Of a stretch of 7,880 nucleotides of DNA, positions 1 through 6,799 are shown in pieces; position 1 is the stretch's first letter; every line of letters starts with the position of its first letter. Made by a program: the position numbers and the translations under genes. The stretch is from Lysobacterales bacterium (GTDB taxonomy: Bacteria > Pseudomonadota > Gammaproteobacteria > Xanthomonadales > SZUA-36). Below the pieces are notes generated by a model. That model was not told where the DNA came from and made no database searches. It saw only the letters and a list, made by a program, of their open reading frames with translations. The stretch spans positions 1 to 7,880 of the forward strand of contig JAPHSB010000145.1 of the NCBI GenBank assembly GCA_026193295.1. The letters are read 5' to 3'.

Positions 1-2012
1 ACCTGGCTCGATTCGTTGACGAAGGTCCCGGTGATCAGTTTGACACCGCACTGCCAAAGTACGGCCAGGCAGGACGTATCTCTGACCTCATCGGCGATCA
101 CGGCGACCCCATGCGACTCGGCGGCCTCGACGATGGCCCGGACACTTTCCTGGTGCTTGGCGTTCGCAGTCAGTTCCTCGGTCAGTCCGGGACGCAGTTT
201 GATGTAGGAGACATCGAGGTGCTCGAGCAGTTGACGGGTGCGTCGCTCGGCGTCGAACTGGCTGATCGACAAGTGACAACCGAGCGGCTTGAGTTCCTTG
301 ACCAACCGTTGTGCCGGCCGCAGATTACCAAGCGCTGTGGCCGCGCTGATCTGCAGGATGATCCTGCTGCCGTCAACGCAGGCGGCTCCCAGCTGCTCCG
401 CAAGCCAGCCCGGAAAAGCGTAATCCAGGACCGAGTTGCCGCTGAGGTTGATGATTTGCCGCTGTTCGCTTTCAACGGCATTCTTCAGCAGGCCGGGGAT
501 GACTTGACGGTCGATGCTGCCGGCCAGGTCGTTGCTGTCGGCAATGGCCTGGAATTCTGTTGGCGCATGATCGCCCGTATCCCCATGCATGAAGCTCATG
601 TTTTCGACGATCTGCTCACCGTCGCCATCCAGGTCGATAATGGACTGTTGCACGCTGTAGAAGGAGTGATTGTCCAGAGCCTGCTTGATTCGATCGAGCC
701 ACTGGTGCTCGCCGCTCACCGAGCTCACGGCGGTCAGCTGCGGTCGGTACACGACCAGCTGATCACCGCGTTCGGCCGCCTGTGCCTGAGCTTTGCGAGC
801 GCCCGCGATGATTTCGGAGGAGTTTACGACGAGCCGCCCGACACTGCTCAGGCCGATGCTGCAGGAAACCGTGAGCGAACGCTCGCCAAGCTCGACGATG
901 TGCGTCCGGTAGGCAACCAGGATCCGTTCGGCCAGCTCTTCCAGTTCGGCTTGGGTGGCGCGCTGGGCGAGCACCGCGAAGCCCCGCTCGCTGATGCGCG
1001 CGGGCACGTCGTCCTCCGCCAGGCAGTCCCGGATGACTCTGGCGATGTCCGCGATGAAGGCGTCGGTGGCCTCGACAGTGAGGTTTTCGTTCAAGTCCTC
1101 GAAACCATCGGGCTCGAGATACAGCACGGCAGCGGTGCCCTCGACGTTGCGGTCGGTGATCCACGCCTCCAGGACATCGACGAAGGCTTTGCGGTTATGC
1201 AACTGCGTAAGCTGGTCGGTGAAGCGCAGCCGTTCGAGCTCCGCAGCCAGTTCGTTCGCGGCATCCCTGCGCTGCATCATCATCTGCGTGCAGTCTTCGC
1301 CGTCGTACTGTGCGGGCGAGAACGTCAGGCTGGCTTCGAACTGCGAGCCATCGGGCCGGGTTATTTTGACCGCGAGGGCTTCGCTGGGAAAGAGGCCCTT
1401 GGCAAATCCTTTCAAGAGCGTCTTCAGGTTGGTTTCGCCGGCGTCGACCATTTCCAGCAGAGACAGTCCCGCCAGGGCGCTTTCTTCGTTGACCCTCAAG
1501 GCCTCCAGGTAGGCACGGTTACTGTAGACGTGGAGACCCTCGTGGATGTAGGCAATGGCGTCCCGCGAGCTGTCGAGCACCAGGTCGTAACGGTGCTCCA
1601 GTTCCTCCAGCCGCTGCTGCCGCGCAGCCTGGTTGCGCTCGTTCTGGGAGGCGGTGATGAGGCGATTGACGGAATCCATCAGCAGGTCTTCCCGATCGGC
1701 GCTGATGACGAAGCAGGCCGCCTGGCCCAGCAGCCTGGTCAGTCGTTCGGGATCGTCCATGCGGGCGAACAATGCCACTGGCACACTGAACGCCGCGGCC
1801 AGTTTGGCGACCTCCTCCAGCGGAGCGTCGTTCTCGTCGGCATCTGCGTAGAGGATAAGGACGGGGCAATCCTGGTCCAGGGCGCGCTTGATCTCAGCGC
1901 AGGCTTGGACATGCAATACATGAATTTTGATTCCGGAATTACGAAGCAGAGAATTAATATGCTCAGCGGATTCAGGTGATCTATCCGTGACTAGCAGATT
2001 GACGCTTTGCAT
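1..2012 (-). CDS. FimX-like REC-PAS-GGDEF-EAL protein with degenerate catalytic motifs (3' end outside window)
   Basis: The visible part is 670 codons from an ATG at 2012, and the frame is open to the window edge. FimX of Pseudomonas aeruginosa is about 690 residues, so only the last few are probably missing. Domains in order: a receiver-like domain (about 1-120) with D10 but Leu/Tyr (54-55) where the phosphoacceptor Asp is expected; a PAS domain (about 140-255); a GGDEF domain (about 262-425) that keeps DQLTQLHNR at 266-274 but has SERGF (341-345) for GGDEF; and an EAL domain (about 440-670). The EAL signature is replaced by ENMSFM (470-475), although SIDRQVI (499-505), INLSGNS (521-527) and YIKL (603-606) remain. 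No cyclase or phosphodiesterase activity is expected. By family knowledge, FimX acts as a c-di-GMP effector for type IV pilus assembly and twitching. The FimX role is inferred from architecture and length; another degenerate GGDEF-EAL protein is possible. It is divergent from efp. Confidence 0.85.
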   Translation of the reverse strand, partial: MQSVNLLVTDRSPESAEHINSLLRNSGIKIHVLHVQACAEIKRALDQDCPVLILYADADENDAPLEEVAKLAAAFSVPVALFARMDDPERLTRLLGQAACFVISADREDLLMDSVNRLITASQNERNQAARQQRLEELEHRYDLVLDSSRDAIAYIHEGLHVYSNRAYLEALRVNEESALAGLSLLEMVDAGETNLKTLLKGFAKGLFPSEALAVKITRPDGSQFEASLTFSPAQYDGEDCTQMMMQRRDAANELAAELERLRFTDQLTQLHNRKAFVDVLEAWITDRNVEGTAAVLYLEPDGFEDLNENLTVEATDAFIADIARVIRDCLAEDDVPARISERGFAVLAQRATQAELEELAERILVAYRTHIVELGERSLTVSCSIGLSSVGRLVVNSSEIIAGARKAQAQAAERGDQLVVYRPQLTAVSSVSGEHQWLDRIKQALDNHSFYSVQQSIIDLDGDGEQIVENMSFMHGDTGDHAPTEFQAIADSNDLAGSIDRQVIPGLLKNAVESEQRQIINLSGNSVLDYAFPGWLAEQLGAACVDGSRIILQISAATALGNLRPAQRLVKELKPLGCHLSISQFDAERRTRQLLEHLDVSYIKLRPGLTEELTANAKHQESVRAIVEAAESHGVAVIADEVRDTSCLAVLWQCGVKLITGTFVNESSQ

Positions 2013-2022
2013 GCGCAACAGG

Positions 2023-2029
2023 CCTCCTT
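2023..2029 (-). promoter_or_regulatory. Ribosome binding site of the FimX-like gene
   Basis: AAGGAGG on the minus strand lies 10 nt before the ATG at 2012. It is the strongest Shine-Dalgarno match in the window and fixes the start. A TTG two codons upstream in the same frame is too close to it (4 nt). Confidence 0.7.
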
Positions 2030-2048
2030 GCCCCTTTCTAACACTCTG

Positions 2049-2078
2049 GTTGTATCACACTTATCTTGTTGGAATCAA
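2049..2078 (-). promoter_or_regulatory. Candidate sigma-70 promoter of the FimX-like gene
   Basis: On the minus strand, TTGATT (2078-2073) is followed after 18 nt by TACAAC (2054-2049). A TG one base before the -10 gives an extended -10 element. Transcription would begin near 2042, leaving a leader of about 30 nt that contains the strong ribosome binding site. This was found by eye; each hexamer matches consensus at 4 of 6 positions. Confidence 0.35.
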
Positions 2079-2227
2079 TAAATTACAGAATCTTTTAAAA
2101 CTCATTTCCAAGATAGGAAGGGATCTATTCCTCGGGCAATTATGGCTGAAATCGGCTTGAATATACAGTGGTCTTTGGCGTTCATGGTTTCCTGCCGCTG
2201 ATCGGGTTATCATTTCTTATTTGAGTA

Positions 2228-2267
2228 CACTGTGGCGCTGGCTGAAGCCGAAGCTGACTGCACAGTG
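2228..2267 (+). promoter_or_regulatory. Inverted repeat upstream of efp (possible leader stem)
   Basis: CACTGTG (2228-2234) and CACAGTG (2261-2267) are perfect 7-base inverted copies separated by 26 nt. Within the loop, GGCTGAAGCC can form a minor hairpin. If transcription starts upstream of 2228, this could fold in the efp mRNA just before its ribosome binding site. It could equally be an operator-like palindrome, or chance. Confidence 0.2.
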
Positions 2268-2283
2268 CCTCGACAGACTTCCC

Positions 2284-2287
2284 GGAG
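2284..2287 (+). promoter_or_regulatory. Ribosome binding site of efp
   Basis: GGAG lies 6 nt before the ATG at 2294. It supports the start that also matches the conserved EF-P N-terminus. Confidence 0.55.
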
Positions 2288-2293
2288 CCCAAC

Positions 2294-2863
2294 ATGGCAA
2301 CCTACAGCACCAATGAATTCAAGAGCGGTTTGAAGATCCTGCTCGACGGCGATCCCTTTGTGATCGTCGAAAACGAATTCGTCAAACCCGGCAAGGGCCA
2401 GGCATTCAACCGAGTGCGCGTTCGTAACCTCAAAACCGGCCGGGTCATTGAACGCACCTTCCGCTCCGGTGAGAGCGTCGAGGCGGCAGACGTCTTCGAC
2501 CTCGAGGTCCAGTACCTCTACAACGATGGCGAATTCTGGCACTTCATGCACCCGGACACGTTTGAGCAGCATGCGGTATCGAAAGAAGCCATGGGCGATG
2601 GGGCCCTGTGGCTGAAAGAGGAAGATCTTTGCCAGATGACGCTTTATAACGGTGTCCCGATCACGGTTACGCCACCCAACTTTACCGAGTTGCGCATCGT
2701 CGACACCGATCCGGGGTTGCGCGGCGACACCTCCGGCGGAGGGGGCAAGCCCGCCACGCTGGAAACCGGCGCCGTGGTCCGGGTTCCGCTGTTCGTCGAC
2801 AACGGTGAATTGATCCGCGTCGACACGAGAACCGGCCAGTACGTATCCCGAGCGAAGGAATAA
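2294..2863 (+). CDS. efp: Elongation factor P
   Basis: The product is 189 residues, the usual EF-P length, and matches E. coli EF-P along its whole length. EF-P binds between the ribosomal P and E sites and rescues ribosomes stalled on consecutive prolines. The N-terminal KOW-like domain carries the loop FVKPGKGQAF (29-38). Lys34 is at the tip, the residue that EpmA/EpmB beta-lysylate in E. coli-type EF-P, so that modification is expected. Domain II includes YLYNDGEFWHFM, and domain III carries the family signature around VTPPNF and the stretch from VDTDPGL to GGKPATL. The gene ends in YVSRAKE. It heads the plus-strand cluster, with mtaD starting 11 bp after its stop. No epmA, epmB or earP lies in the window. 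The identification is secure. Confidence 0.98.
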   Translation: MATYSTNEFKSGLKILLDGDPFVIVENEFVKPGKGQAFNRVRVRNLKTGRVIERTFRSGESVEAADVFDLEVQYLYNDGEFWHFMHPDTFEQHAVSKEAMGDGALWLKEEDLCQMTLYNGVPITVTPPNFTELRIVDTDPGLRGDTSGGGGKPATLETGAVVRVPLFVDNGELIRVDTRTGQYVSRAKE

Positions 2864-2874
2864 CCTGCACGGCG

Positions 2875-4260
2875 ATGACTTCCAGTCAGGCAACGGGCGA
2901 CAGCCAGGCGGGGCCCGTCACGCTGATCCACTCCAGGTACGTCGTTCCGGTCCGGCCCGCGCGCGTGCTGCTCGAGGAGCATTCCGTGGTGGTCAGCGAC
3001 GATCGGATCGTCGCAGTCCTGCCGCGGTCAGAGGCCGAACTGCGGTGGCCTGACGCGGGTGCAGTCGAACTGCGCCGTCACGTGTTGCTGCCGGGTTTGG
3101 TCAATTGCCACACCCACGCGCCGATGACGCTGCTGCGCGGTTATGCGGACGACCTGGAACTGCATGTCTGGTTGCAGGAGCATATCTGGCCGGCCGAACG
3201 GCAGTTCGTAGGCCCGCAGTTTGTCGGCGACGGGACGCGTCTCGCGATCGCCGAAATGTTCAGGAGCGGCACGACCTGCTTCAATGACATGTATTTCTTC
3301 CCGGATGCCGCGATCGAAGCTTGCCTGGAGGCTGGCATGCGGGCCAGCCTCGGCCTGATCGTAATTGAATTCGAGACGGCCTGGGCCAAAGACGCCGGCG
3401 ACTATCTCGCACGGGGTTTGCGGCTGCACGATACGTACGGGTCCGAACCATTGATTCGTTTCACGCTGGCGCCGCATGCGCCATACACCGTTTCGGACCA
3501 AACTTTAGGTGAGATCGCCGGCCTGTCGGCCGATCTGCAATTACCCGTCCATACGCACCTGCTGGAGACCGAGTGGGAGATCAAGCAATCGTTGCAGCAG
3601 CATGATTGCCACCCGATGAGCCGGCTCGACCAGGTGGGGCTGCTGAACTCCCGCCTGCAAGCCGTGCACATGACCCAGTTATCCGCCGACGACATCGAGC
3701 GCGTGGCGAAGTCGGGTGTCAACGTGATTCATTGCCCACAATCCAACCTGAAACTGGCCAGTGGTTTTTGTCCGGTGGCACACCTCAAGCAGGCCGGAGT
3801 GAACGTGGCGCTGGGCACCGACGGTGCCGCGAGCAATAATGATCTGGACCTGTTGTCGGAAGCGCAGACCGCGGCGCTTTTGGCCAAGGGCGTGGCCGGT
3901 GACGCCCAGGTGGTCGACGCCTTCGAAACTGTCGAGATGCTGACCATCAACGGCGCCAAAGCGTTGGGTCTGGAACAGCATATCGGCAGCATCGAACCGG
4001 GCAAGCAGGCCGACCTGTGCGCGCTGGATCTTGGCGCGCCGGAGACCCAACCGCTGCATCACGTGGTTTCACAGGTGGTGTATGCTGCTTCGTCCCGGCA
4101 GGTCAGCGACGTCTGGGTGGCAGGCCGGCGTGTGCTTGATACGGGCAGGCTGACTACGATCGATCTTGATGAGGTCCTGCAGCGTGCCGGCCAGTGGCAT
4201 TCAAAACTGGCTCGCCGGCAGGACAAATGGGATGCCAATCGGCAGGAGTCTGCAACGTGA
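2875..4260 (+). CDS. mtaD: 5-methylthioadenosine/S-adenosylhomocysteine deaminase (TRZ/ATZ amidohydrolase)
   Basis: A 461-residue metal-dependent amidohydrolase, close to the family's usual 430-450. The family converts methylthioadenosine and S-adenosylhomocysteine to their inosyl forms plus ammonia. The metal ligands seen in characterised MtaD are present: H79 and H81 in NCHTHAPM, H228 in HTHLLE, and D316 in LGTDGAASNND. The substrate-side residues E231 and H265 are also conserved. The C-terminal part shows the usual IGSIEPGKQADL return to the outer beta-sandwich. The start at 2875 has only a distant Shine-Dalgarno-like AAGGAA (2855-2860, 14 nt away), but the N-terminal length fits homologues, and coupling to efp may compensate. 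The stop shares GTGA (4257-4260) with the ubiG start. The same order, deaminase then ubiG, is known in Pseudomonas. Which of MTA, SAH or adenosine is preferred cannot be read from sequence. Confidence 0.93.
   Translation: MTSSQATGDSQAGPVTLIHSRYVVPVRPARVLLEEHSVVVSDDRIVAVLPRSEAELRWPDAGAVELRRHVLLPGLVNCHTHAPMTLLRGYADDLELHVWLQEHIWPAERQFVGPQFVGDGTRLAIAEMFRSGTTCFNDMYFFPDAAIEACLEAGMRASLGLIVIEFETAWAKDAGDYLARGLRLHDTYGSEPLIRFTLAPHAPYTVSDQTLGEIAGLSADLQLPVHTHLLETEWEIKQSLQQHDCHPMSRLDQVGLLNSRLQAVHMTQLSADDIERVAKSGVNVIHCPQSNLKLASGFCPVAHLKQAGVNVALGTDGAASNNDLDLLSEAQTAALLAKGVAGDAQVVDAFETVEMLTINGAKALGLEQHIGSIEPGKQADLCALDLGAPETQPLHHVVSQVVYAASSRQVSDVWVAGRRVLDTGRLTTIDLDEVLQRAGQWHSKLARRQDKWDANRQESAT
4244..4248 (+). 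promoter_or_regulatory. Ribosome binding site selecting the GTG start of ubiG
   Basis: AGGAG lies 8 nt before the GTG at 4257. An ATG farther upstream in the same frame (4194) would give an extra 21 residues unlike UbiG and lies deep inside mtaD, so the GTG start is preferred. Confidence 0.65.
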
Positions 4261-4973
4261 AAGCAGAAACACAGCACAACATCGACCGCACGGAGCAGGA
4301 TAAATTTGACGCCATCGCATCCGGCTGGTGGGATCCCGAGGGACCCTTCCGTCCGCTGCACGAACTGAATCCGGCGCGCCTCAAGTTCATCGCCGAGCGT
4401 GCCGAGATCGCCGACCGGAGGGTCGCCGACGTGGGTTGTGGCGGAGGAATCCTGGCAGAGTCGCTGGCCCGCAAGGGCGGTCGGGTTACCGGGATCGACG
4501 TGGCCCCCCGGGTCCTGGCGACGGCCAGACTGCATTTGCACGAGTCCGGACTCGACGTCGATTATCGTCAACTCACGGTTGAGGAGTTGGCAGAGGAGTC
4601 GCCGCAGGCTTTCGATGTTGTGACCTGCATGGAAATGCTGGAGCACGTGCCGGAGCCGCTGTCCATCGTGCGCAGTATTCATGCGCTGCTGAAACCAGGC
4701 GGGCACGCATTTTTTTCGACGCTCAACCGCACCCCGCGCGCATTTCTGCTGGGCATCGTCGGCGCCGAGTACATTGCGCAACTGCTACCGCGCGGGACAC
4801 ATCGCTACGATCGTTTCATACGCCCATCGGAACTCAGCGCCTGGATTCGCGAGGCGGGGCTGCAATTGCGGGATGTCGCCGGGTTGCACTATAACCCCAT
4901 CACGCGCAGCGTGATGCTGGGCGGCGATGTCCAGGTCAACTACCTTGTCCACGCGACCCGTCCCGCCGAATGA
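4257..4973 (+). CDS. ubiG: Ubiquinone biosynthesis O-methyltransferase UbiG (3-demethylubiquinol 3-O-methyltransferase)
   Basis: From the GTG at 4257 the product is 238 residues (E. coli UbiG has 240). UbiG performs both O-methylations of the ubiquinone head group using SAM. Family marks: the N-terminal FDAIASGWWDPEG (17-29) and PLHELNPARL (33-42); SAM motif I VADVGCGGG (56-64); acidic residue D81 at the end of strand 2; CMEMLEHVPEP (124-134); and FFSTLNRTPRAF (152-163). The longer frame back to 4194 is not used because the GTG has a proper AGGAG and overlaps the mtaD stop as GTGA, typical of translational coupling. Its own stop overlaps the next start as ATGA (4970-4973). The gene is inside a tight operon, and SAH made by UbiG is a substrate class of the upstream deaminase. 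Confidence 0.97.
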   Translation: MKAETQHNIDRTEQDKFDAIASGWWDPEGPFRPLHELNPARLKFIAERAEIADRRVADVGCGGGILAESLARKGGRVTGIDVAPRVLATARLHLHESGLDVDYRQLTVEELAEESPQAFDVVTCMEMLEHVPEPLSIVRSIHALLKPGGHAFFSTLNRTPRAFLLGIVGAEYIAQLLPRGTHRYDRFIRPSELSAWIREAGLQLRDVAGLHYNPITRSVMLGGDVQVNYLVHATRPAE

Positions 4974-5659
4974 GCACCATTCGCGCGGTACTGTTCGACC
5001 TGGACGGCACGCTACTTGACTCCGCCCCGGACCTGGTCGGCTCGTTGAACTGGGTTCGCCGCAGCGAGAACTTGCCGCCGCTGGCGGTTTCGGAAGTGTC
5101 GCGCTTCGCTTCGAAGGGAGCTGTCGGCCTGCTCAAAGTGGGCATGCCGCCAGCCGATGCCGCAAGGCTCGAGGTCTGGCGGCGGCGCTTCCTCGATCAC
5201 TATTCGCAGAACAGCTATCGCGAATCAGTGCTCTACGAGGGGATTCCCGAGGTGTTGGCTTTCCTGGGTGAAATGGGCATCCCATGGGGTATCGTGACCA
5301 ACAAGACCGAAGCCTTGACCCTGCCCATTGTCGAGGCGGCAAACCTTGCCGCCACGATAGGCTGTGTCGTCTGCGGCGATACCCTCAGCGAAAGCAAACC
5401 GCATCCTGCTCCGGTGAGCCTGGCCTGCGGCATGGTGGACGTGGCCCCTGGTGAGACTCTGTTTGTCGGCGACGACGTCAGGGATATCCAGGCCGGCCGC
5501 GCCGCTGGAACGCAGACGGCAGCCGCCTATTACGGCTACGGAGCGCACGAGATGGATGACGATTTTGTTGCCGACAGCTTCCGCATCCATCATCCCGCGG
5601 AGTTGGTGGAACTGGTGAAGAAATCCAATGGTTACGGTGGTCCAGAACGAGACGAATGA
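4970..5659 (+). CDS. HAD-IA phosphatase of the phosphoglycolate phosphatase (Gph) / MupP type
   Basis: A 229-residue haloacid-dehalogenase phosphatase. All four HAD motifs are intact: the nucleophile motif FDLDGTLLDS (9-18, nucleophile D10, acid/base D12), T110 in VTNK, K143 in SKPHP, and the metal motif GDDVRD (167-172). A helical cap sits between motifs 1 and 2, as in subclass IA. It is commonly annotated as phosphoglycolate phosphatase. In Pseudomonas, however, the HAD gene directly after ubiG is MupP, which dephosphorylates N-acetylmuramic acid 6-phosphate in the recycling route that bypasses MurA. The overall pattern, including FVGDDVRDIQAGRAAGT, resembles MupP as recalled. The start overlaps the ubiG stop (ATGA), which implies coupled translation. 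The HAD family is certain; the substrate rests on context, and amgK/murU are not in the window. Confidence 0.92.
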   Translation: MSTIRAVLFDLDGTLLDSAPDLVGSLNWVRRSENLPPLAVSEVSRFASKGAVGLLKVGMPPADAARLEVWRRRFLDHYSQNSYRESVLYEGIPEVLAFLGEMGIPWGIVTNKTEALTLPIVEAANLAATIGCVVCGDTLSESKPHPAPVSLACGMVDVAPGETLFVGDDVRDIQAGRAAGTQTAAAYYGYGAHEMDDDFVADSFRIHHPAELVELVKKSNGYGGPERDE

Positions 5660-6497
5660 ACGCCGGTTCTGCTGGGAACAGGTGCTGAGAACCAATCGGC
5701 TGTTCCGGATTTCGCAGGTTTTCGCGCCGGCCGACCGTGCCGGGCAATTGCTGCCCCTTTACGCCTTGTTCGCTGCTGTGGAGGAGGTTTGCTCGGAGCA
5801 TTCCGACGAAGACGTGGCGCGCCGCAAGTTGGGTTGGTGGCGCAGTGAGTGTGCGCAACTGGGCGTGCGCGGCAGCGATCATCCCATTCTCCGCGAACTC
5901 GAGCACAGTGGCGCCCGGCAGGTGCTGCGCCCGGAAAGCCTGGAGCGGCTGTTTGGTGATGCGGAAGCCCGGTTGGACCCCACGCCTGTTCCCGATCTGG
6001 ACGACTTTCAAGCGCGATGCCGGCAAGTCAGCCAACCGCAGATCGAGTTGGAGCTATCGCTTTGGGGAAGCAGCCCATCAACCCCGACGCCCGTCGAGGC
6101 CATCGCCGCGACCAACGGACTGGCGCAACTGTTGCGGGAGGCCGCTCGCCGCGCAGACCCGCACAAGTATTGGTGGCTGCCTCTTTCGCTGCTGGCGCAC
6201 CATGGTCTCAGCCGGGCCGAGATCAATCGGGACCAACGGTCGGCGCCGGCCCGGGCACTCTTCACGGATTTGATTGATTCCTGTCGTGACTGGCTTCCGC
6301 AGCAGCGCCTGGCGCAGTCGGCGGAGCCGATGCCCGAGGCGGCGCGGCACTTGTTCGTGATGGGACACTTGCAGGTTCATGCCCTGCGGCGCGTACGATC
6401 AGGTGATCCCGTTCAATTGACCAGGGAGTTGAATCGCGTGGGCCTGGCCCAGCTGTTCCAGGCCTGGCAAGCCGCGCGCATGATCAGTCGTCCGTGA
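5628..6497 (+). CDS. Squalene/phytoene synthase-like protein, probably non-catalytic
   Basis: A 289-residue, probably mostly helical protein. Several stretches resemble the squalene/phytoene synthase family: FAPADRAGQLLPLYALFAAV (32-51) matches the N-terminal helices; DVARRKLGWWRSE (62-74) matches the family's ARxKLxWWRxE region; HPILREL follows at 85-91; LLRE then WWLPLSLLAHHGLSRAEI (182-199) matches the LRD...YLPxELLxxxGls segment. Both Asp-rich motifs that bind Mg-diphosphate are missing: VEEVCSE (51-57) stands for DDxxD, and EAARRAD (171-177) for DxxED. It is therefore unlikely to condense prenyl diphosphates, and could be a pseudoenzyme like human NDUFAF6 of the same fold. The ATG at 5628 overlaps the phosphatase gene by 32 bp and has only a weak GAAG-type site; GTG at 5682 would lose the N-terminal helix. 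It is last in the operon and ends 14 bp inside the convergent zinc-ribbon gene. Function unknown. Confidence 0.85.
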   Translation: MVTVVQNETNERRFCWEQVLRTNRLFRISQVFAPADRAGQLLPLYALFAAVEEVCSEHSDEDVARRKLGWWRSECAQLGVRGSDHPILRELEHSGARQVLRPESLERLFGDAEARLDPTPVPDLDDFQARCRQVSQPQIELELSLWGSSPSTPTPVEAIAATNGLAQLLREAARRADPHKYWWLPLSLLAHHGLSRAEINRDQRSAPARALFTDLIDSCRDWLPQQRLAQSAEPMPEAARHLFVMGHLQVHALRRVRSGDPVQLTRELNRVGLAQLFQAWQAARMISRP

Positions 6498-6765
6498 TGA
6501 CGTCGGGGCCCTTGCCGGCGGTTTTTTCATAGACACCCTGTCCCGCTCTTCGGTACTGCGTGAATCCGTGTTTTTCAATGTTGGCAGAATCCAGCGAAGG
6601 CCCCGGCTTGCCGATGCTCGGTGCGGAAATCTGCCGTTCGACCGGCGCCCGGCACTGCGGGCAGCTGGACAGTCGCGCATCATGAATTTTCTGGATGACC
6701 TCAAAGCCGGGGCTACAGAACTCGCAATGTCGTTCGCTGCTGGGCCGGTATTCGTAGATGGGCAT
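6484..6765 (-). CDS. FmdB-type small zinc-ribbon protein
   Basis: A 93-residue protein beginning MPIYEYRP, the hallmark of the FmdB/CxxC_CxxC_SSSS family. Two CxxC knuckles (C14/C17 and C35/C38) would bind one zinc. Between and after them run FEVIQKIHDA and VERQISAPS, both typical. The tail FTQYRRAGQGVYEKTAGKGP (68-87) is also seen in gammaproteobacterial members. The first knuckle lies about six residues later than in the common form (MPIYEYRCxxC). FmdB is named for a putative regulator of formamidase, but the family role is not established. Its 3' end overlaps the plus-strand squalene/phytoene-synthase-like gene by 14 bp, and upstream it is divergent from the SDR gene. The Shine-Dalgarno site is poor; the start is chosen from the conserved MPIYEY. 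Confidence 0.93.
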   Translation of the reverse strand: MPIYEYRPSSERHCEFCSPGFEVIQKIHDARLSSCPQCRAPVERQISAPSIGKPGPSLDSANIEKHGFTQYRRAGQGVYEKTAGKGPDVITDD

Positions 6766-6799
6766 TCGCGTGGCGCTTCGCTGTGGTCCGGGTATCCCG

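Larger units (their letters stand above)
2013..2293. promoter_or_regulatory. AT-rich divergent intergenic region between the FimX-like gene and efp
   Basis: This 281-bp stretch separates two divergently transcribed genes. About 2030-2220 is clearly richer in A and T than the surrounding coding DNA, as expected for promoter DNA. The minus-strand promoter candidate is listed separately. For efp I see only weak -10-like hexamers (TCTTAT at 2215-2220, TACACT at 2226-2231) without a convincing -35, so its promoter is not assigned. A small inverted repeat lies in the probable efp leader. No small gene, tRNA or rho-independent terminator is evident. Confidence 0.5.

Noticed and set aside
111..1979. 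A 622-codon open frame on the plus strand, longer than most real genes here
   Set aside because: It lies opposite the FimX-like gene in a GC-rich sequence. The minus strand translates into recognisable REC, PAS, GGDEF and EAL domains with a strong ribosome binding site, while the plus-strand product shows no family I recognise.
2210..2893. A 227-codon minus-strand frame covering efp
   Set aside because: The plus strand encodes full-length EF-P; the opposite product is an antisense shadow.
4059..4781. A 240-codon minus-strand frame across the mtaD-ubiG junction
   Set aside because: It spans the ends of two well-identified genes on the other strand and has no recognisable domain.
5656..5688. 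An ATGA overlap at the phosphatase stop, which looks like a coupled start of the next gene
   Set aside because: It is in the wrong frame and reads only ten codons before a TGA; the squalene/phytoene-synthase-like frame starts at 5628.
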